This document shows positions 1 through 10,200 of a stretch of 64,000 nucleotides of DNA, piece after piece. The stretch spans positions 60,954 through 124,953 of the forward strand of contig JAFRNE010000003.1 in NCBI GenBank assembly GCA_017430325.1. Direction: 5' to 3'. The DNA comes from Eubacterium sp. (GTDB lineage Bacteria; Bacillota; Clostridia; Lachnospirales; Lachnospiraceae). The position numbers were made by a program, and so were the translations under genes. Every line of letters begins with the position of its first letter. Positions within the stretch are counted from its first letter, which is position 1. The notes beneath the pieces were generated by a model, which saw only the letters and a program-made list of their open reading frames with translations, was not told where the DNA came from and ran no database searches.

Positions 1-80
1 CGATGCAGTTTGACCGCATATCTCTCGGCAGACAGGCTAAAGAGCTTGGCTTTGTCAGGGATACATTTGAGAAAGTATAG
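1..80 (+). pseudogene. N-terminal remnant of an AbiEii/AbiGii-type nucleotidyltransferase toxin
   Basis: An open frame from an ATG at base 3 (upstream continuation unknown because the window begins here) gives about 25 residues ending at a TAG at 78-80. The stretch RISLGRQAKELGFVRDTFEK resembles what I recall of the extreme N-terminus of AbiEii-type toxins, where the protein would continue for some 300 residues. The frame stops just where the nucleotidyltransferase core should begin, so this is a broken gene. A piece resembling the C-terminus of the same family lies at 2884-3029, suggesting one gene split by inserted or replaced DNA. Family assignment is from memory of the motif; the truncation is directly visible. 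Confidence 0.5.
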
Positions 81-111
81 AATGTTTATTCCGAACGAAC
101 AAACACGTTGC

Positions 112-125
112 CTGATCACGATCAG
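112..125. promoter_or_regulatory. Short inverted repeat upstream of the collagen-like gene
   Basis: Six-base arms (ctgatc / gatcag) are separated by two bases, about 50 bases before the start codon at 174. It could be an operator or chance. No convincing -35/-10 pair is visible in 81-173; the strong SD (aggaggt, 159-165) ends 8 bases before the ATG. Confidence 0.2.
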
Positions 126-173
126 CGACAATGAAAATAAACACAACACAATCAGCTCAGGAGGTACTGCACT

Positions 174-2630
174 ATGAGTGAAAATACACAGAAAAAAGGA
201 GACACAGTAAGGAATATCCTGTTGGGGATCATTGTGGTCGCACTTTTACTGCTGGATTTCGGTTTAGGCAGATATGCCGGAAGCAGATCCGCAAACAACA
301 GTCAGGGTGCCGGTATCGCATCCGCAAAGGTCGATAATAGCGGCGATCTCATCCTCACGCTCTCTTCAGGAGATATCATCAATGCCGGCAATGTCAAAGG
401 ACAGAACGGCAAGGATGGTACAGACGGGAAAGACGGAACTGACGGTAAGGACGGCATCGATGGAAACAACGGCACAAACGGAACCAACGGTGCAGACGGC
501 CTTCCCGGAGCCAACGGAAAAGATGGCGTCGACGGTAAGGACGGCATCGATGGGAAAGGCGGTGTCGGTATCAGTTCTGTGTCTGTCAATGACAGCGGGG
601 AACTGATCGTTACCCTCTCCAACAACACGAGCGTGAATGCCGGAAGAGTCAGAGGCACAGACGGCAAAGACGGCATCAACGGTAAAAACGGTATTGATGG
701 AAACGATGGAAAAGACGGCATTGACGGTAAGGACGGTAAGGACGGGGTCAACGGCATGGACGGAAAAGACGGAGCCGATGGCACTAATGGCAAAGACGGT
801 GTCGGTGTCTCTTCCGTAACGGTCAATGATAACGGAGAACTGCTCATCACCTTATCTGACGGAACTGTCAACAACGCAGGAACAGTCGCCGGAGAGAAAG
901 GCGATACAGGAGAACAGGGTCCCAAAGGTGAAGACGGCGTAGGGATCAAAACAGCTGCGATCTCTGAAAACGGAGAACTGCAGATCACGCTCACAACAGG
1001 AACTGTCCTCTCTTTGGGCAATGTCAGAGGTGCTGACGGAACGAATGGCAAGGACGGCATCAATGGAAACGATGGAAAAGACGGAGCCAACGGTGAAGAC
1101 GGCAAGGACGGTATCAGCGTTACCTCCGCAACCGTCAATGAGAACGGGGAACTCGTCATCACTTTAAGCGACGGCAACACCTTAAATGCCGGAAACGTCA
1201 AAGGAACTGACGGGACAAATGGTATCGACGGAGAAGACGGAACTGACGGAGTGAGCGTATCCTCCGCAGATATAAATGACAATGGTGAACTGATCGTCAC
1301 TTTATCCGACAATACAACGGTCAATGCCGGGAGTGTCATAGGTCCCAAGGGAGATAAAGGTGACAAAGGCGATACGGGAAATGACGGAAGAGGCATCTCC
1401 GATGTGACGATCAACGATGCAGATGAACTCGTTCTCACATTCACCGACGGAAATACCCTGAACTTAGGCAATATGAAAGGTCCTGCAGGAGAGAATGGAA
1501 CAAATGGAAATGACGGAAAAGACGGCACAGGCATCTCAACAGTCACGTTGTCCGAAACAGGCGCACTTTCCATGACCTTATCCAACGGCACAGTGCTCGA
1601 TCTCGGAAATGTCAAAGGTCAGGACGGCAAAGGCATAGCCTCCTCTATGATCAATACGAACGGAGAGCTCGTACTCACCTATACAGACGGCAGTACTGAC
1701 AACCTCGGAAGAGTCACGGGCACAGACGGAAAAGATGGAAAAGACGGAAAGAACGGCCAAAACGGTAAAGACGGTATAAGTATCCTTTCCGTGGATCTTC
1801 ATAACAACGATCATCTTCTCATCCTGATGTCTGACGGGACCGTGAAGGACCTCGGGGTCATCAAGGCCGAAAAAGGCGATAAGGGCGATCAGGGCGAGAA
1901 AGGCGACATCGGAGAAACAGGTGTCGGGATCACGAATACAACGGTCAATTCAGATGGCGATCTCATCATCACCTACTCAGACGGTACGACCCAGAACGCC
2001 GGAAGAGTCATCCCCTCAGAAAACAGCGATTACACCATCGGAAATACCATCACCATGGGAACCTATGAACAGGACAACAATACCTCCAACGGTGCTGAAC
2101 CGATCGAATGGATCGTCGTACAGAATACAGGAAACAAGGCATTATTGCTGTCGAAGTGCGTTCTGGAATATTTACCCTTTACTGCAAGGCACTATAAAGA
2201 TTCAGATGTAAGGTCATTCCTGACCGATAATTTCTATTGGAATGCATTTACCGCAGATGAAAGGGAAAAGATCCTTGAATCCTATATCCCGGCTACCGGA
2301 TATCATTACAGTTATGTCGGTACGAACAATAAGATCTTCATTCCGAGTCGCGATGAGCTGACAGGACTTTCCCTGAACAACATCAATCTCAGACCTGAAT
2401 TCACGAACTATGTCGTTTCAAAAGGCTGCAGACCGGATGACGGTATCTGGATGAGAGATGAAGACGATCTAATCTTAGGCAAGACAAATTCCAACGGTAT
2501 CCTCTATTACCGTTACTACAATAATGAAGTGATCATCGGCTCACCCTCTTCGTTCATAGTGGATTTTATTGCTGAGCCGGAAAAGCCTATGGGTGTCAGA
2601 CCTGCCATGTGGATCTCGATCGGAGACTGA
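174..2630 (+). CDS. Membrane-anchored collagen-like / beta-module repeat protein with C-terminal DUF6273-like domain
   Basis: 818 residues. A short basic N-terminus is followed by one hydrophobic segment (about 14-32), probably an uncleaved signal anchor with the rest outside. Residues 45-615 alternate Gly-X-Y tracts rich in GKDG/GTDG/GNDG with eleven copies of a roughly 32-residue module of the pattern G-hydrophobic-S-x-V-x-N-x-x-G-E-L-x-I-T-L-S-x-G-T-x-x-N-A-G-x-V. The last 200 residues (from about 620) look like DUF6273: a WIV strand, a serine-lysine LLLSK stretch, an aromatic-rich F-x-W-N-A-F element and a terminal GVRPAMWI. No LPXTG-like signal is present. The gene is visibly GC-richer than its neighbours and sits between two fragments of an AbiEii gene, suggesting transfer. 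Likely a surface filament or adhesin; function unproven. Confidence 0.85.
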   Translation: MSENTQKKGDTVRNILLGIIVVALLLLDFGLGRYAGSRSANNSQGAGIASAKVDNSGDLILTLSSGDIINAGNVKGQNGKDGTDGKDGTDGKDGIDGNNGTNGTNGADGLPGANGKDGVDGKDGIDGKGGVGISSVSVNDSGELIVTLSNNTSVNAGRVRGTDGKDGINGKNGIDGNDGKDGIDGKDGKDGVNGMDGKDGADGTNGKDGVGVSSVTVNDNGELLITLSDGTVNNAGTVAGEKGDTGEQGPKGEDGVGIKTAAISENGELQITLTTGTVLSLGNVRGADGTNGKDGINGNDGKDGANGEDGKDGISVTSATVNENGELVITLSDGNTLNAGNVKGTDGTNGIDGEDGTDGVSVSSADINDNGELIVTLSDNTTVNAGSVIGPKGDKGDKGDTGNDGRGISDVTINDADELVLTFTDGNTLNLGNMKGPAGENGTNGNDGKDGTGISTVTLSETGALSMTLSNGTVLDLGNVKGQDGKGIASSMINTNGELVLTYTDGSTDNLGRVTGTDGKDGKDGKNGQNGKDGISILSVDLHNNDHLLILMSDGTVKDLGVIKAEKGDKGDQGEKGDIGETGVGITNTTVNSDGDLIITYSDGTTQNAGRVIPSENSDYTIGNTITMGTYEQDNNTSNGAEPIEWIVVQNTGNKALLLSKCVLEYLPFTARHYKDSDVRSFLTDNFYWNAFTADEREKILESYIPATGYHYSYVGTNNKIFIPSRDELTGLSLNNINLRPEFTNYVVSKGCRPDDGIWMRDEDDLILGKTNSNGILYYRYYNNEVIIGSPSSFIVDFIAEPEKPMGVRPAMWISIGD
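306..2014 (+). repeat. Coding repeat: 11 beta-modules alternating with Gly-X-Y collagen blocks
   Basis: Eleven approximately 32-residue modules, each ending in a N-A/L-G-x-V-x-G signature, are joined by collagen-like blocks of differing length. Some blocks carry charged KGDKG/EKGD triplets typical of prokaryotic collagens, others Asn/Asp-rich triplets. Variable block length with constant module length suggests slippage or recombination within the Gly-X-Y tracts. The long minus-strand open frame across this region is a by-product of the repetitive composition. Confidence 0.85.
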
Positions 2631-2663
2631 TCCTGTCGGAGAACACACAAAACGATATACGAT

Positions 2664-2696
2664 AAGATCCTGTTGCCAAAACAACGGGATCTTTTA
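2664..2696 (+). terminator. Rho-independent terminator of the collagen-like gene
   Basis: Arms 2664-2675 and 2682-2693 pair over 12 bp (one G-U) around a 6-base loop, with a short T-run at 2692-2695, about 35 bases after the stop codon. Confidence 0.7.
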
Positions 2697-2710
2697 TAGC
2701 GTGATTACAC

Positions 2711-2883
2711 TGTTCCGTGAGGAACGAACACTACCCGCTATGCGGGTACGCGATATGTGACACTCATATTATATGGCAAAACAGCACAATACGCTGGCAC
2801 ATACCAAATGGATGTGCAAGTATCACATCGTCTTCATCCCCAAATACCGCCGCAAGGTGATATACAATCAGCTGAGAAAGGGC
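2711..2883 (+). mobile_element. Left end of an IS200/IS605-family element, truncated
   Basis: Two subterminal hairpins (gttcc-gtga-ggaac at 2712-2725 and acccgc-tat-gcgggt at 2733-2747) precede a tnpA start at 2773. Imperfect palindromes at the left end, rather than terminal inverted repeats, are the hallmark of IS200/IS605 elements. Only the left end and the first part of tnpA remain; no right end is seen, so the element cannot move by itself. Confidence 0.7.
2773..2883 (+). pseudogene. tnpA: IS200-type transposase tnpA, 5' fragment
   Basis: The first 37 or so residues match the start of Y1 (HUH) IS200 transposases: a leading LAHTKWMCKYHIVF followed by PKYRRKVIYNQ. Family members are about 150 residues, and the HUH motif and catalytic tyrosine lie further on and are absent. 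The open frame continues to 3006, but after about base 2883 the sequence no longer looks like transposase and instead resembles an AbiEii C-terminus, so the transposase is cut by a deletion or recombination junction. Confidence 0.75.
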
Positions 2884-3029
2884 ATATCCGGCTACTTGAG
2901 AGAGATTCTTCTTCCGGAGGATGATCTTCATTTTGGTCAGCATTTGCAGCAGGAGAATATAAGCCGGAGCTTCTGTTTGATGATCCCGAAATCCTGTCAA
3001 GGATAGCGGAACATCCGATGGCGCGGTGA
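2884..3029 (+). pseudogene. C-terminal remnant of an AbiEii-type toxin, frameshifted
   Basis: In the tnpA frame the stretch YLREILLPEDDLHF, and then after a one-base shift near 2931-2936 the stretch SAFAAGEYKPELLFDDPEI followed by HPMAR and a TGA at 3027-3029, resemble the tail of AbiEii nucleotidyltransferase toxins, which commonly carry a PELLF...HPMALW ending. With the N-terminal piece at 1-80 this looks like the other end of the same broken gene. The frameshift and loss of the final W/K residues support decay. Family call is from memory. Confidence 0.5.
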
Positions 3030-3073
3030 CTTACTGAAAGTTTCTAAGTAGAGCATAACAAAAGTTAATTATG

Positions 3074-3120
3074 AGGACTATACAGATCACCCTTCGGGGT
3101 ACGCTGTATAGTCCTTTTTT
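3074..3120 (+). terminator. Strong terminator (copy A of a repeated hairpin)
   Basis: Twelve-base perfectly paired arms (aggactatacag at 3074-3085, ctgtatagtcct at 3104-3115) with a GC-rich inner loop and a T-tract. The same two arms recur at 12800-12831. Between 3030 and 3073 nothing else is recognisable. Confidence 0.8.
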
Positions 3121-3167
3121 ATTACGTTCAATTATGCTGTATAGTCTTTTTTATTACATTTGATTGT
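3103..3167 (+). repeat. Imperfect tandem duplication of the terminator's right arm
   Basis: The 33 bases beginning gctgtatagtc at 3103 are followed directly by a second, slightly diverged copy starting at 3136, including its T-run. The second copy lacks the left arm and so cannot form the hairpin. It looks like slippage or a recombination scar. Confidence 0.6.
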
Positions 3168-3218
3168 ACAAAGTGCACAAAAGGAATTGTGCAATATTTA
3201 TTTAAAATTATTAATATT

Positions 3219-3248
3219 TTGCTTGCAAAATAGGAAAATTGATAATAT
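3219..3248 (+). promoter_or_regulatory. Putative sigma-A promoter for the prepilin-like gene
   Basis: TTGCTT (3219-3224) and TAATAT (3243-3248) are 18 bases apart in very AT-rich sequence, about 85 bases before the start codon. Confidence 0.45.
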
Positions 3249-3333
3249 ATTAAATATGAACAAAATATGAACAAATTGTAAATGTAATATTTACAAATCA
3301 AGAACTATCCATTAAGCAATGAAAGGGAATATC

Positions 3334-4020
3334 ATGGAGGAGTGTCAAAAGAAACGCAAGAATAAGGGCTTTACCCTGGTTGAACTGATCGTGGTTATTG
3401 CTATAATCGCAATTATCGCAACGGCTATCGGATTATCTGTTATCAGATATATCGAAAAAGGCAGGATAGCAATGGATGTCTACAATGCAGGACTCATAAA
3501 GGATGCTCTCAATGTATATCCTTTCCCTAGTAATTTCCAGGGCAGAGTCGTAGAGTATGAAGATCCGGAAACTCATGAAACAGAAAGCTACAAGAGAGGC
3601 TGGGTATACGTAGATAAGGATGAGATCAGATGCTCTGATCAGAGTACAGCGATCGCTATGATACAGGCCGGACTTGTCCATGTAAGTCCCGAAACGGAAC
3701 AGGCTCTGATAGATAATGAGGAAAGCTCAACAAGATGGTTCCCGGCAGGACCTGACGGGGATTATGTAAGGAGAAGTGGAATCGATGAATACGTATTTAA
3801 GAATGCTCTGACAGTTAAGGCCAGAACAACCTGGAATACATATCAGCTGGATGTTTACATCGATGAAGTCGGAGAACTTCATCTGGGTGGCAGCGCTTCA
3901 AATGCCATAAGAACAGAGGGACATGCAAAGGATGATAAGACTGCAAGACTTTTCGCAACAAAGATCGGTCTTACAAATGCATGGGTAACTCCGATCGGTG
4001 AGCAGTACAACGGAAACTAA
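3334..4020 (+). CDS. Type IV pilin/pseudopilin-like protein (class III signal peptide)
   Basis: 228 residues from the ATG at 3334, chosen because AAGGGA lies five bases upstream; an ATG at 3319 adds five residues but has no SD. The N-terminus is a textbook prepilin leader: basic MEECQKKRKNKG, cleavage after Gly12, then FTLVELIVVIAIIAIIA with Glu at mature +5, forming the hydrophobic helix. The mature part (about 190 residues) is acidic and matches no family I can name. No prepilin peptidase, PilB/PilT/PilC or minor pilins are nearby, so it either uses machinery encoded elsewhere or is a stand-alone pseudopilin. It is followed by a terminator and then a giant surface adhesin. Confidence 0.85.
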   Translation: MEECQKKRKNKGFTLVELIVVIAIIAIIATAIGLSVIRYIEKGRIAMDVYNAGLIKDALNVYPFPSNFQGRVVEYEDPETHETESYKRGWVYVDKDEIRCSDQSTAIAMIQAGLVHVSPETEQALIDNEESSTRWFPAGPDGDYVRRSGIDEYVFKNALTVKARTTWNTYQLDVYIDEVGELHLGGSASNAIRTEGHAKDDKTARLFATKIGLTNAWVTPIGEQYNGN

Positions 4021-4039
4021 AAATCAAGCAACAAAACAT

Positions 4040-4083
4040 AAAGGGGTCATCTTTGAATATTTAGGTTCGGAGGTGGCCTTTTT
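4040..4083 (+). terminator. Probable terminator of the prepilin-like gene
   Basis: Arms 4040-4052 and 4071-4081 pair with a two-base bulge and two G-U pairs, followed by a T-rich run, 20 bases after the stop codon. Confidence 0.5.
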
Positions 4084-4140
4084 CTATGGTATATTTTTTG
4101 ATTTGTTTTCTGGATTTGTTGCGGTTTTGTTATGCTTTTA

Positions 4141-4149
4141 TGATATAAT
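4141..4149 (+). promoter_or_regulatory. Putative extended -10 promoter of the giant adhesin
   Basis: TGATATAAT (TGn plus perfect TATAAT at 4144-4149), with no good -35 at 17 bases. It lies about 145 bases before the start, leaving a long leader (4156-4293) in which no riboswitch class is recognised. Confidence 0.45.
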
Positions 4150-4293
4150 GTATAATTAGGGGGATATTATGCAGTTTTTATGTTGTTAAAAGGAGGACAA
4201 CAAGGATTACGCCATCTGAGACGGCAGGTCGTTTATAGATAAATACAAGGAAACTTATTGATAGATTTTTGGGAGATAAGAGGAGGAGATTGC

Positions 4294-7200
4294 ATGAATA
4301 ATATGAAAAAGAACCATAAAAGGATAATCGCGGCTATAATGGCACTGATTATGGTCGTGTCAGTTGTGTATGGTGGAGGAAAGAAAATTGGCAGACTGAC
4401 TTATGCAGAAGGCGATGAGCAGAATCTGCAGGATTTTGCGCGCTCGGTTGAGTTTAATCTGCCGGAAAGTGATACTCAGGGAGTATATAAGTATAAAACC
4501 GGTAGTACATATAATTTTGAAATAAACTTTACTGAAATTGCATCTGGTAATAAACAGCAGTTTGATACAAATAAATATACTTTTATTTATCAGCTTCCGG
4601 CTGAGTTAAGTGCTGCTGATTTTTCGGGAACTGAGAATCCGATGATCACACAGACATCTTATGGAGATGTTACATTTAATAACTGCAGCTATACTATCAG
4701 TGGCGGCGTGCTTAGACTTGAAATTCGTTTTGATGATGTAACTCAAACGAATAATCCGGGTACAAAGCTTACTGTTGATGAGGCAAAGAATCTGTTTGAT
4801 ACAACAGAAAACATACATTTTGGACTTGAATTCGAGGCTACAATTCTATCTAATACAACGCGGATTAGTTTTGGTGGAGATACAAATCCGATCAATCTCA
4901 TTGAAGATACATCGAAAAATATCAATATATCAAAATCATCATCTTCATTTAATCCTCAGACAGGAGAGGTAACATACACACTTACTGTTGCCAGCGAGGG
5001 TATAAACAATAATGTGGCTATAAATGATACATTTGGAAGTAGTGCGTTTACGATCGATCCAAGCAGTATCACTGTTTCAAGTAGTGCAAGCTCTTCAAAG
5101 ACAATAAATAATCAGGCCGTTTCCGGTAATTCTCTTACAGGTTCGCTGGATCTTGTAAATGATGAAACGGTAACAATTACATATAAAGCAAAATATAATG
5201 GAGAATTAACATCAAGCGGCAGTGATGATTACTATATTTATTATGGCGCTGAAGGTGATAGAAATAATACTTTTACAGTGGTTCCGAGTGATAGTACAAC
5301 CACAGTTAATAATACGACAGAAACAACAGATGATAATACAAATGTATCTGTAGAAGTTAAGTATCCGAAGATTACAAAAAGTGTTAGCGGAACCGGACTG
5401 GATGAGGCTACACTTACAGGATCAGCTACATGGACAATTACAGCTATATCTTATCCGGGAAATTCATTGTCCGGAAAGACAATTACAGATATATTTGGCG
5501 ATAATTTTGATACAGCAACATTTGATCCTGATAATTTCATAATAACCAGACAACAATTTAATTACGAAAATGATTATTATATGCCAAATGTAGGTGATCC
5601 GGTATCGCTGGACACTACAGGATTATCTTCAAGTTCAAGTGGATGGAGCTATACGGTTCCTGCAGAAACAAGAACTGATGGTAATGAGTGTTATAAATAT
5701 ACAATAACCTATACAACACCAATTGATGCAAGTTCAAAAACATCAGATTATACCATCAATAATACTGTAAGTACTGATAGATCTGCAGCAGATACCACAA
5801 ACATAGGTTATGGTGTTACTATGCCTAACGACGCCTCATCTTCAAAGGACGTTGAATATATTGGCAACAATCAGACAAGATGGACAATTACTCTTGATAT
5901 CCCGATCGGTGGTGTTAATGCTGATTCAGAAGTTTGCGTTGAAGATACACTTCCAAGTTTGAGTCAATACCAGGATCCAAGTAATAACTGGCAGTATACA
6001 TATTTGAATCCGGCTTTAGTCGATACTGTTGTTGGCGGTGCAGATGGAATATCAGTTAGTTATTCAAGTAAGATTGAAGGAGAAAAATCAGAGGTATCTT
6101 TAACTGATACTGGGTTTAAGGTTGTATTTACCAAGACAGAAGAAAGTACAGAAAAGCCTGGTTTTGCTGCTAATCCTGCAGGTGAAAGAAGAAGTGTTGT
6201 AATATCTTATGTTACAGAGCTTAACGAGGATTGGCTCGAAATCATGAATGATCATAAGGATATTAATGATCTTAGAAAACATAGGAATACCGAGACATTT
6301 AAAATTGATGATAAATCATATCCTGATGATGCAACATATACGTCTAACTATTTTGTTCCGAAGAGTATTAGTAAGAACTTTGTAGAAGGATATTCAACAA
6401 ATAAGAGTCAGGGTACTACAGGAACAAAAGATGGTGATAATAATCAAATAGATGATCTTCCGTATTTTAAATATGAAATTGTATTAGAAGGTGTTGATGA
6501 CTCTTCGTTTGATTCGGATGGAATTTTATCGATAAGTGATTCGTTTGATACAAACTTAGCTTATTTTAAGAGATATAGTTGGGAGAACGATGGCTTTTAC
6601 GGTGTAGACGATTGGGATAACAATCAGGATGGTATAAAACCTACAGTGGAAACCGGTGAGCCGGGTAACGTTACATTCAAGATCGCTAAGAGTAGTATGC
6701 CTAAGAATAATGGCTCATATTATAGTAAATATCGTTTAGTATATTATCTTAGAATCAAAGATAAGGCATCATTATCGAATATTGCTCAGAAAGCAATCAG
6801 TAATATTAACGATGTTACGACGCTTGAAAATACAGCGACTGTAGAGGGCTTTGGAAGTGACTCGGCTTCATTTGATTTTTCTTACGATGCAGTTTCAAAA
6901 ACATCAACAGGTTATAATTCAAATGATAGAGATGCAGAGTTCACTATTACGCTTAATCCTGACGGAGTAGATATGGATCCGGATAAGGATATACTTGATG
7001 TAACCGATACATATAGCAAAAATCTCAGTATAGATTTTAACTCTATTAAAGTTTATATAGATGGTGTTTTAGATGCACCTGAACCAAATAATCAGGTTCA
7101 TTATTATGCAAGCGGTAACGTGCTGCGTATGACTGTTCCGGATGATAAGAAGATTGAGATTAAATATAATGCAAAGGTTATTGGTTATGGCGAAATGACT

Positions 7201-10200
7201 CTTTCCAATACAGCAAGCTTTTGCAATCAGGATGAGGATTGGAACCAGTTTGTTAATTATCATCAGGGATCGAGCTCAGGCGGAAGCCAGACTAATATTT
7301 CAGTGTTTAAGTATGAAGACGGAGATATGACTGTTCCGTTAAAGGATGTCGAGTTCAGTCTTTATAAAAAAAGCGATGATACATTTATAAAGAAGTTTAT
7401 AACCGGAGATGATGGTAAATTCACTATTTACAACACGGATGGTATCTCTTTTGATACAACATATTATCTTAAGGAGACGGGTGGTACTCCTGATGGATAT
7501 ACAGCTTCCGACATAAGTTGGACATTCACTGTTGTGGAGAACCCTGAGGATGTTGATTATACTTATGGCGTCTGGAAATACTATGTTGGTGATACATTAA
7601 CTGTTCCTAATGAAAAAACAACAATGAGCATTCCTGTTCAGAAAATATGGAACGGAACAGCTCAAAGTGAGGCAAAATTTGAGCTTTATAAAATCGTAAA
7701 TAATTCAGAGGTTAAAGTGGACGGAGTGGCCACTCTGGTTCTTAATGCCGAAAATTCATGGAAAGGTTCTTTTGATAACATACCTAGAAGAGATGATTCG
7801 GGAGAAACTATTAATTATGTTGTTAAAGAAATAGATGTTCCTGAAGGATATATCTGCGATGGTGGTAAGAGAGTAGACGGTACAAGTGCTAGTCGAATTG
7901 ATAAGGGTGTTGTATTTACAAATACAGAGCTTACTAACGGCGCATTAAGTATTACCAAGAGCGTAATTAATGGCAGTGAAGAGAACGCAGATAAAACATA
8001 CACTGTTACTGTAACAGCGCAGGGTGAAACAACAACCATCAATGCATCAGATGTTATCGTATCAGGTGCAAGCTCATATTCGGTTGCAGCTGATGCTGAT
8101 AAAAAGAAGATAGTATTTAATTTCAAGAAAGGTGATACAGTTGTTATAAGTGGACTTCCTTATGATACATATTCTGTTTCTGAGGAGGCCGGAGAATATA
8201 CAACCAAATATGTTGTCGGAAATGGAGCGAAAACTGATACTGCAGTTGCAATACTTGATGCTGACAATATTAGTGAAACAATAACTGTAGAAAATAAATA
8301 TGAAGGTACTGTTGATAGTGGCAGTCTGACGATCAGGAAAGCTTTTGCAGCAGAAAGTGATACAACTGCGCATAAGCAGACATACTATGTAACAGTTATG
8401 AAAGACAATGAATATTACAATGCATCCGGCAATAGCACAGGAACAACTGTTACTGAGATTGCAGTTCCTGTTGGGGATACAGGTATAACTATCGAAAATC
8501 TTCCTCTTGGTACATATACTATAGCTGAGGTTAAGAGTGGAGATAACTCGGCTGAGGTTGAGTATTATGAGCTTGAAACCACGATTAAGGTGGATAATGA
8601 ATCAGTTTCAACGGCAACTCTTTCTGAAACAACAAACACGGCAGAAGCAGTTATCACAAACAAATACACCAGACAGACCGGTAGTCTGGAGGTTAAGAAA
8701 ATAGTAGTTGATGATACCGATTCATCTGCAGAGGCTGAGTTCAATTTCACGGTATATCTTTACAAAGACGATACTGTCGAAACAGATACATCGATCAGCG
8801 GCACATTTGGTGAGATGACCTTTAATAGTGGTGTTGCAACATTTGCACTGAAGGGTGGCGAATCCAAGAATGCTTCAGGACTTCCGGCAGGTATCGAATA
8901 TGGCGTAGTGGAAACTGAAGTAGAAGGATATAAGTGCGAAGTTGATATTGAAAGTGCATATGCATCAATTACGGCTGGCGAAACAAAAACAGTCACATTC
9001 ACAAACACTAAGATGGGCAAGATAAATATAACAAAGAATGTTGTTTCGAATGTGACAAGTGATACTGATCAGGTGTCTACATCCATCCCGGGCTTCCCGA
9101 TAACAGTAACGCTGTATAAGGATGTGGAAGGTAAGCTGGTTAAAGACACTTCAGTAAGTGGAGAATATGGAAGCTTCACGTTTAATGAAGGTGTTGCTTC
9201 TAATACATTTTATGATAAAAACAGCATGTCGATTGTCGGACTTCCTGCAGGTACTATTTATAAGATCACAGAGGCAGAGAATGAAAACTTTGCTTCTGTT
9301 ATCAAAATAGGTGATGCTGAAACTGATCAGGGGACTGCAACATGCGGCGTAACAGATGTAGTTGTAACAAATACTCGCAAGACCGGTGATCTCGTTATTA
9401 AAAAGACTGTGGAAAATACCACAGAAACAACAGATCTTAACAAGAAGTTCAAATTTAAGATTGAATTCAACAAGAATCTTACGGGTGTATTTACAGTTGT
9501 ACGTACTAAAGGAGCAATCAAAGAGGAAACTATAACCTTTGATAATAGCTGCGTTATAAATGAAATTGAGATTGCTAATGGTGAAACAGTAAGAATTGAG
9601 GATCTGCCGGCAGGTATTACATATACTGTCACAGAGAGAGAAGATGCTGATTTCGTATCAACTTCGTCAAATGCTAATGGTACTATAATACCTGCAGGCC
9701 AGGAAGCTGAATTTACGAATATCAAGAAGGACGGCCTTGTAGTATCCAAGACAGTTGATTCACCGATTGCATCAGATAAGACAGCAAAATACACATTTAC
9801 AATTACGATTTACAAACCGGATGGAACTACCGTTGATACGGATGTTGATGGCGTCTATGGTGAAGGCGATAATGCTGTAACATTTGAAGGAGGAATCGCA
9901 AGTAATGTCGAGCTTTCAGATGGAGAGTCAAAGAAGATAAAGGGTCTTCCTGAGGACGCAAAGTTCAAGGTTGAAGAGACTGATCCCGGAGAATACTTTG
10001 ATACATATCATGTTGATATTAATGGATATGCTGATGCTGATCCGGAACCACTCACTGCATATGGAACATTAACCAATGGTTCGGGCGCTGCACGTTTCAC
10101 TAATGTGAGAAAGCGTAAGGAGATCACTGTTAAGAAGATATTTGCAGGAATTCCTGATGGAAAATTCCCGGATGGATTCCAGATAACTAATTCTTTAACG

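Noticed and set aside
302..1615. 437-residue open frame on the minus strand opposite the collagen-like gene
   Set aside because: Pro/Ser/Leu-rich product caused by the complement of Gly-X-Y codons; no SD, no family resemblance, and the plus strand is clearly coding.
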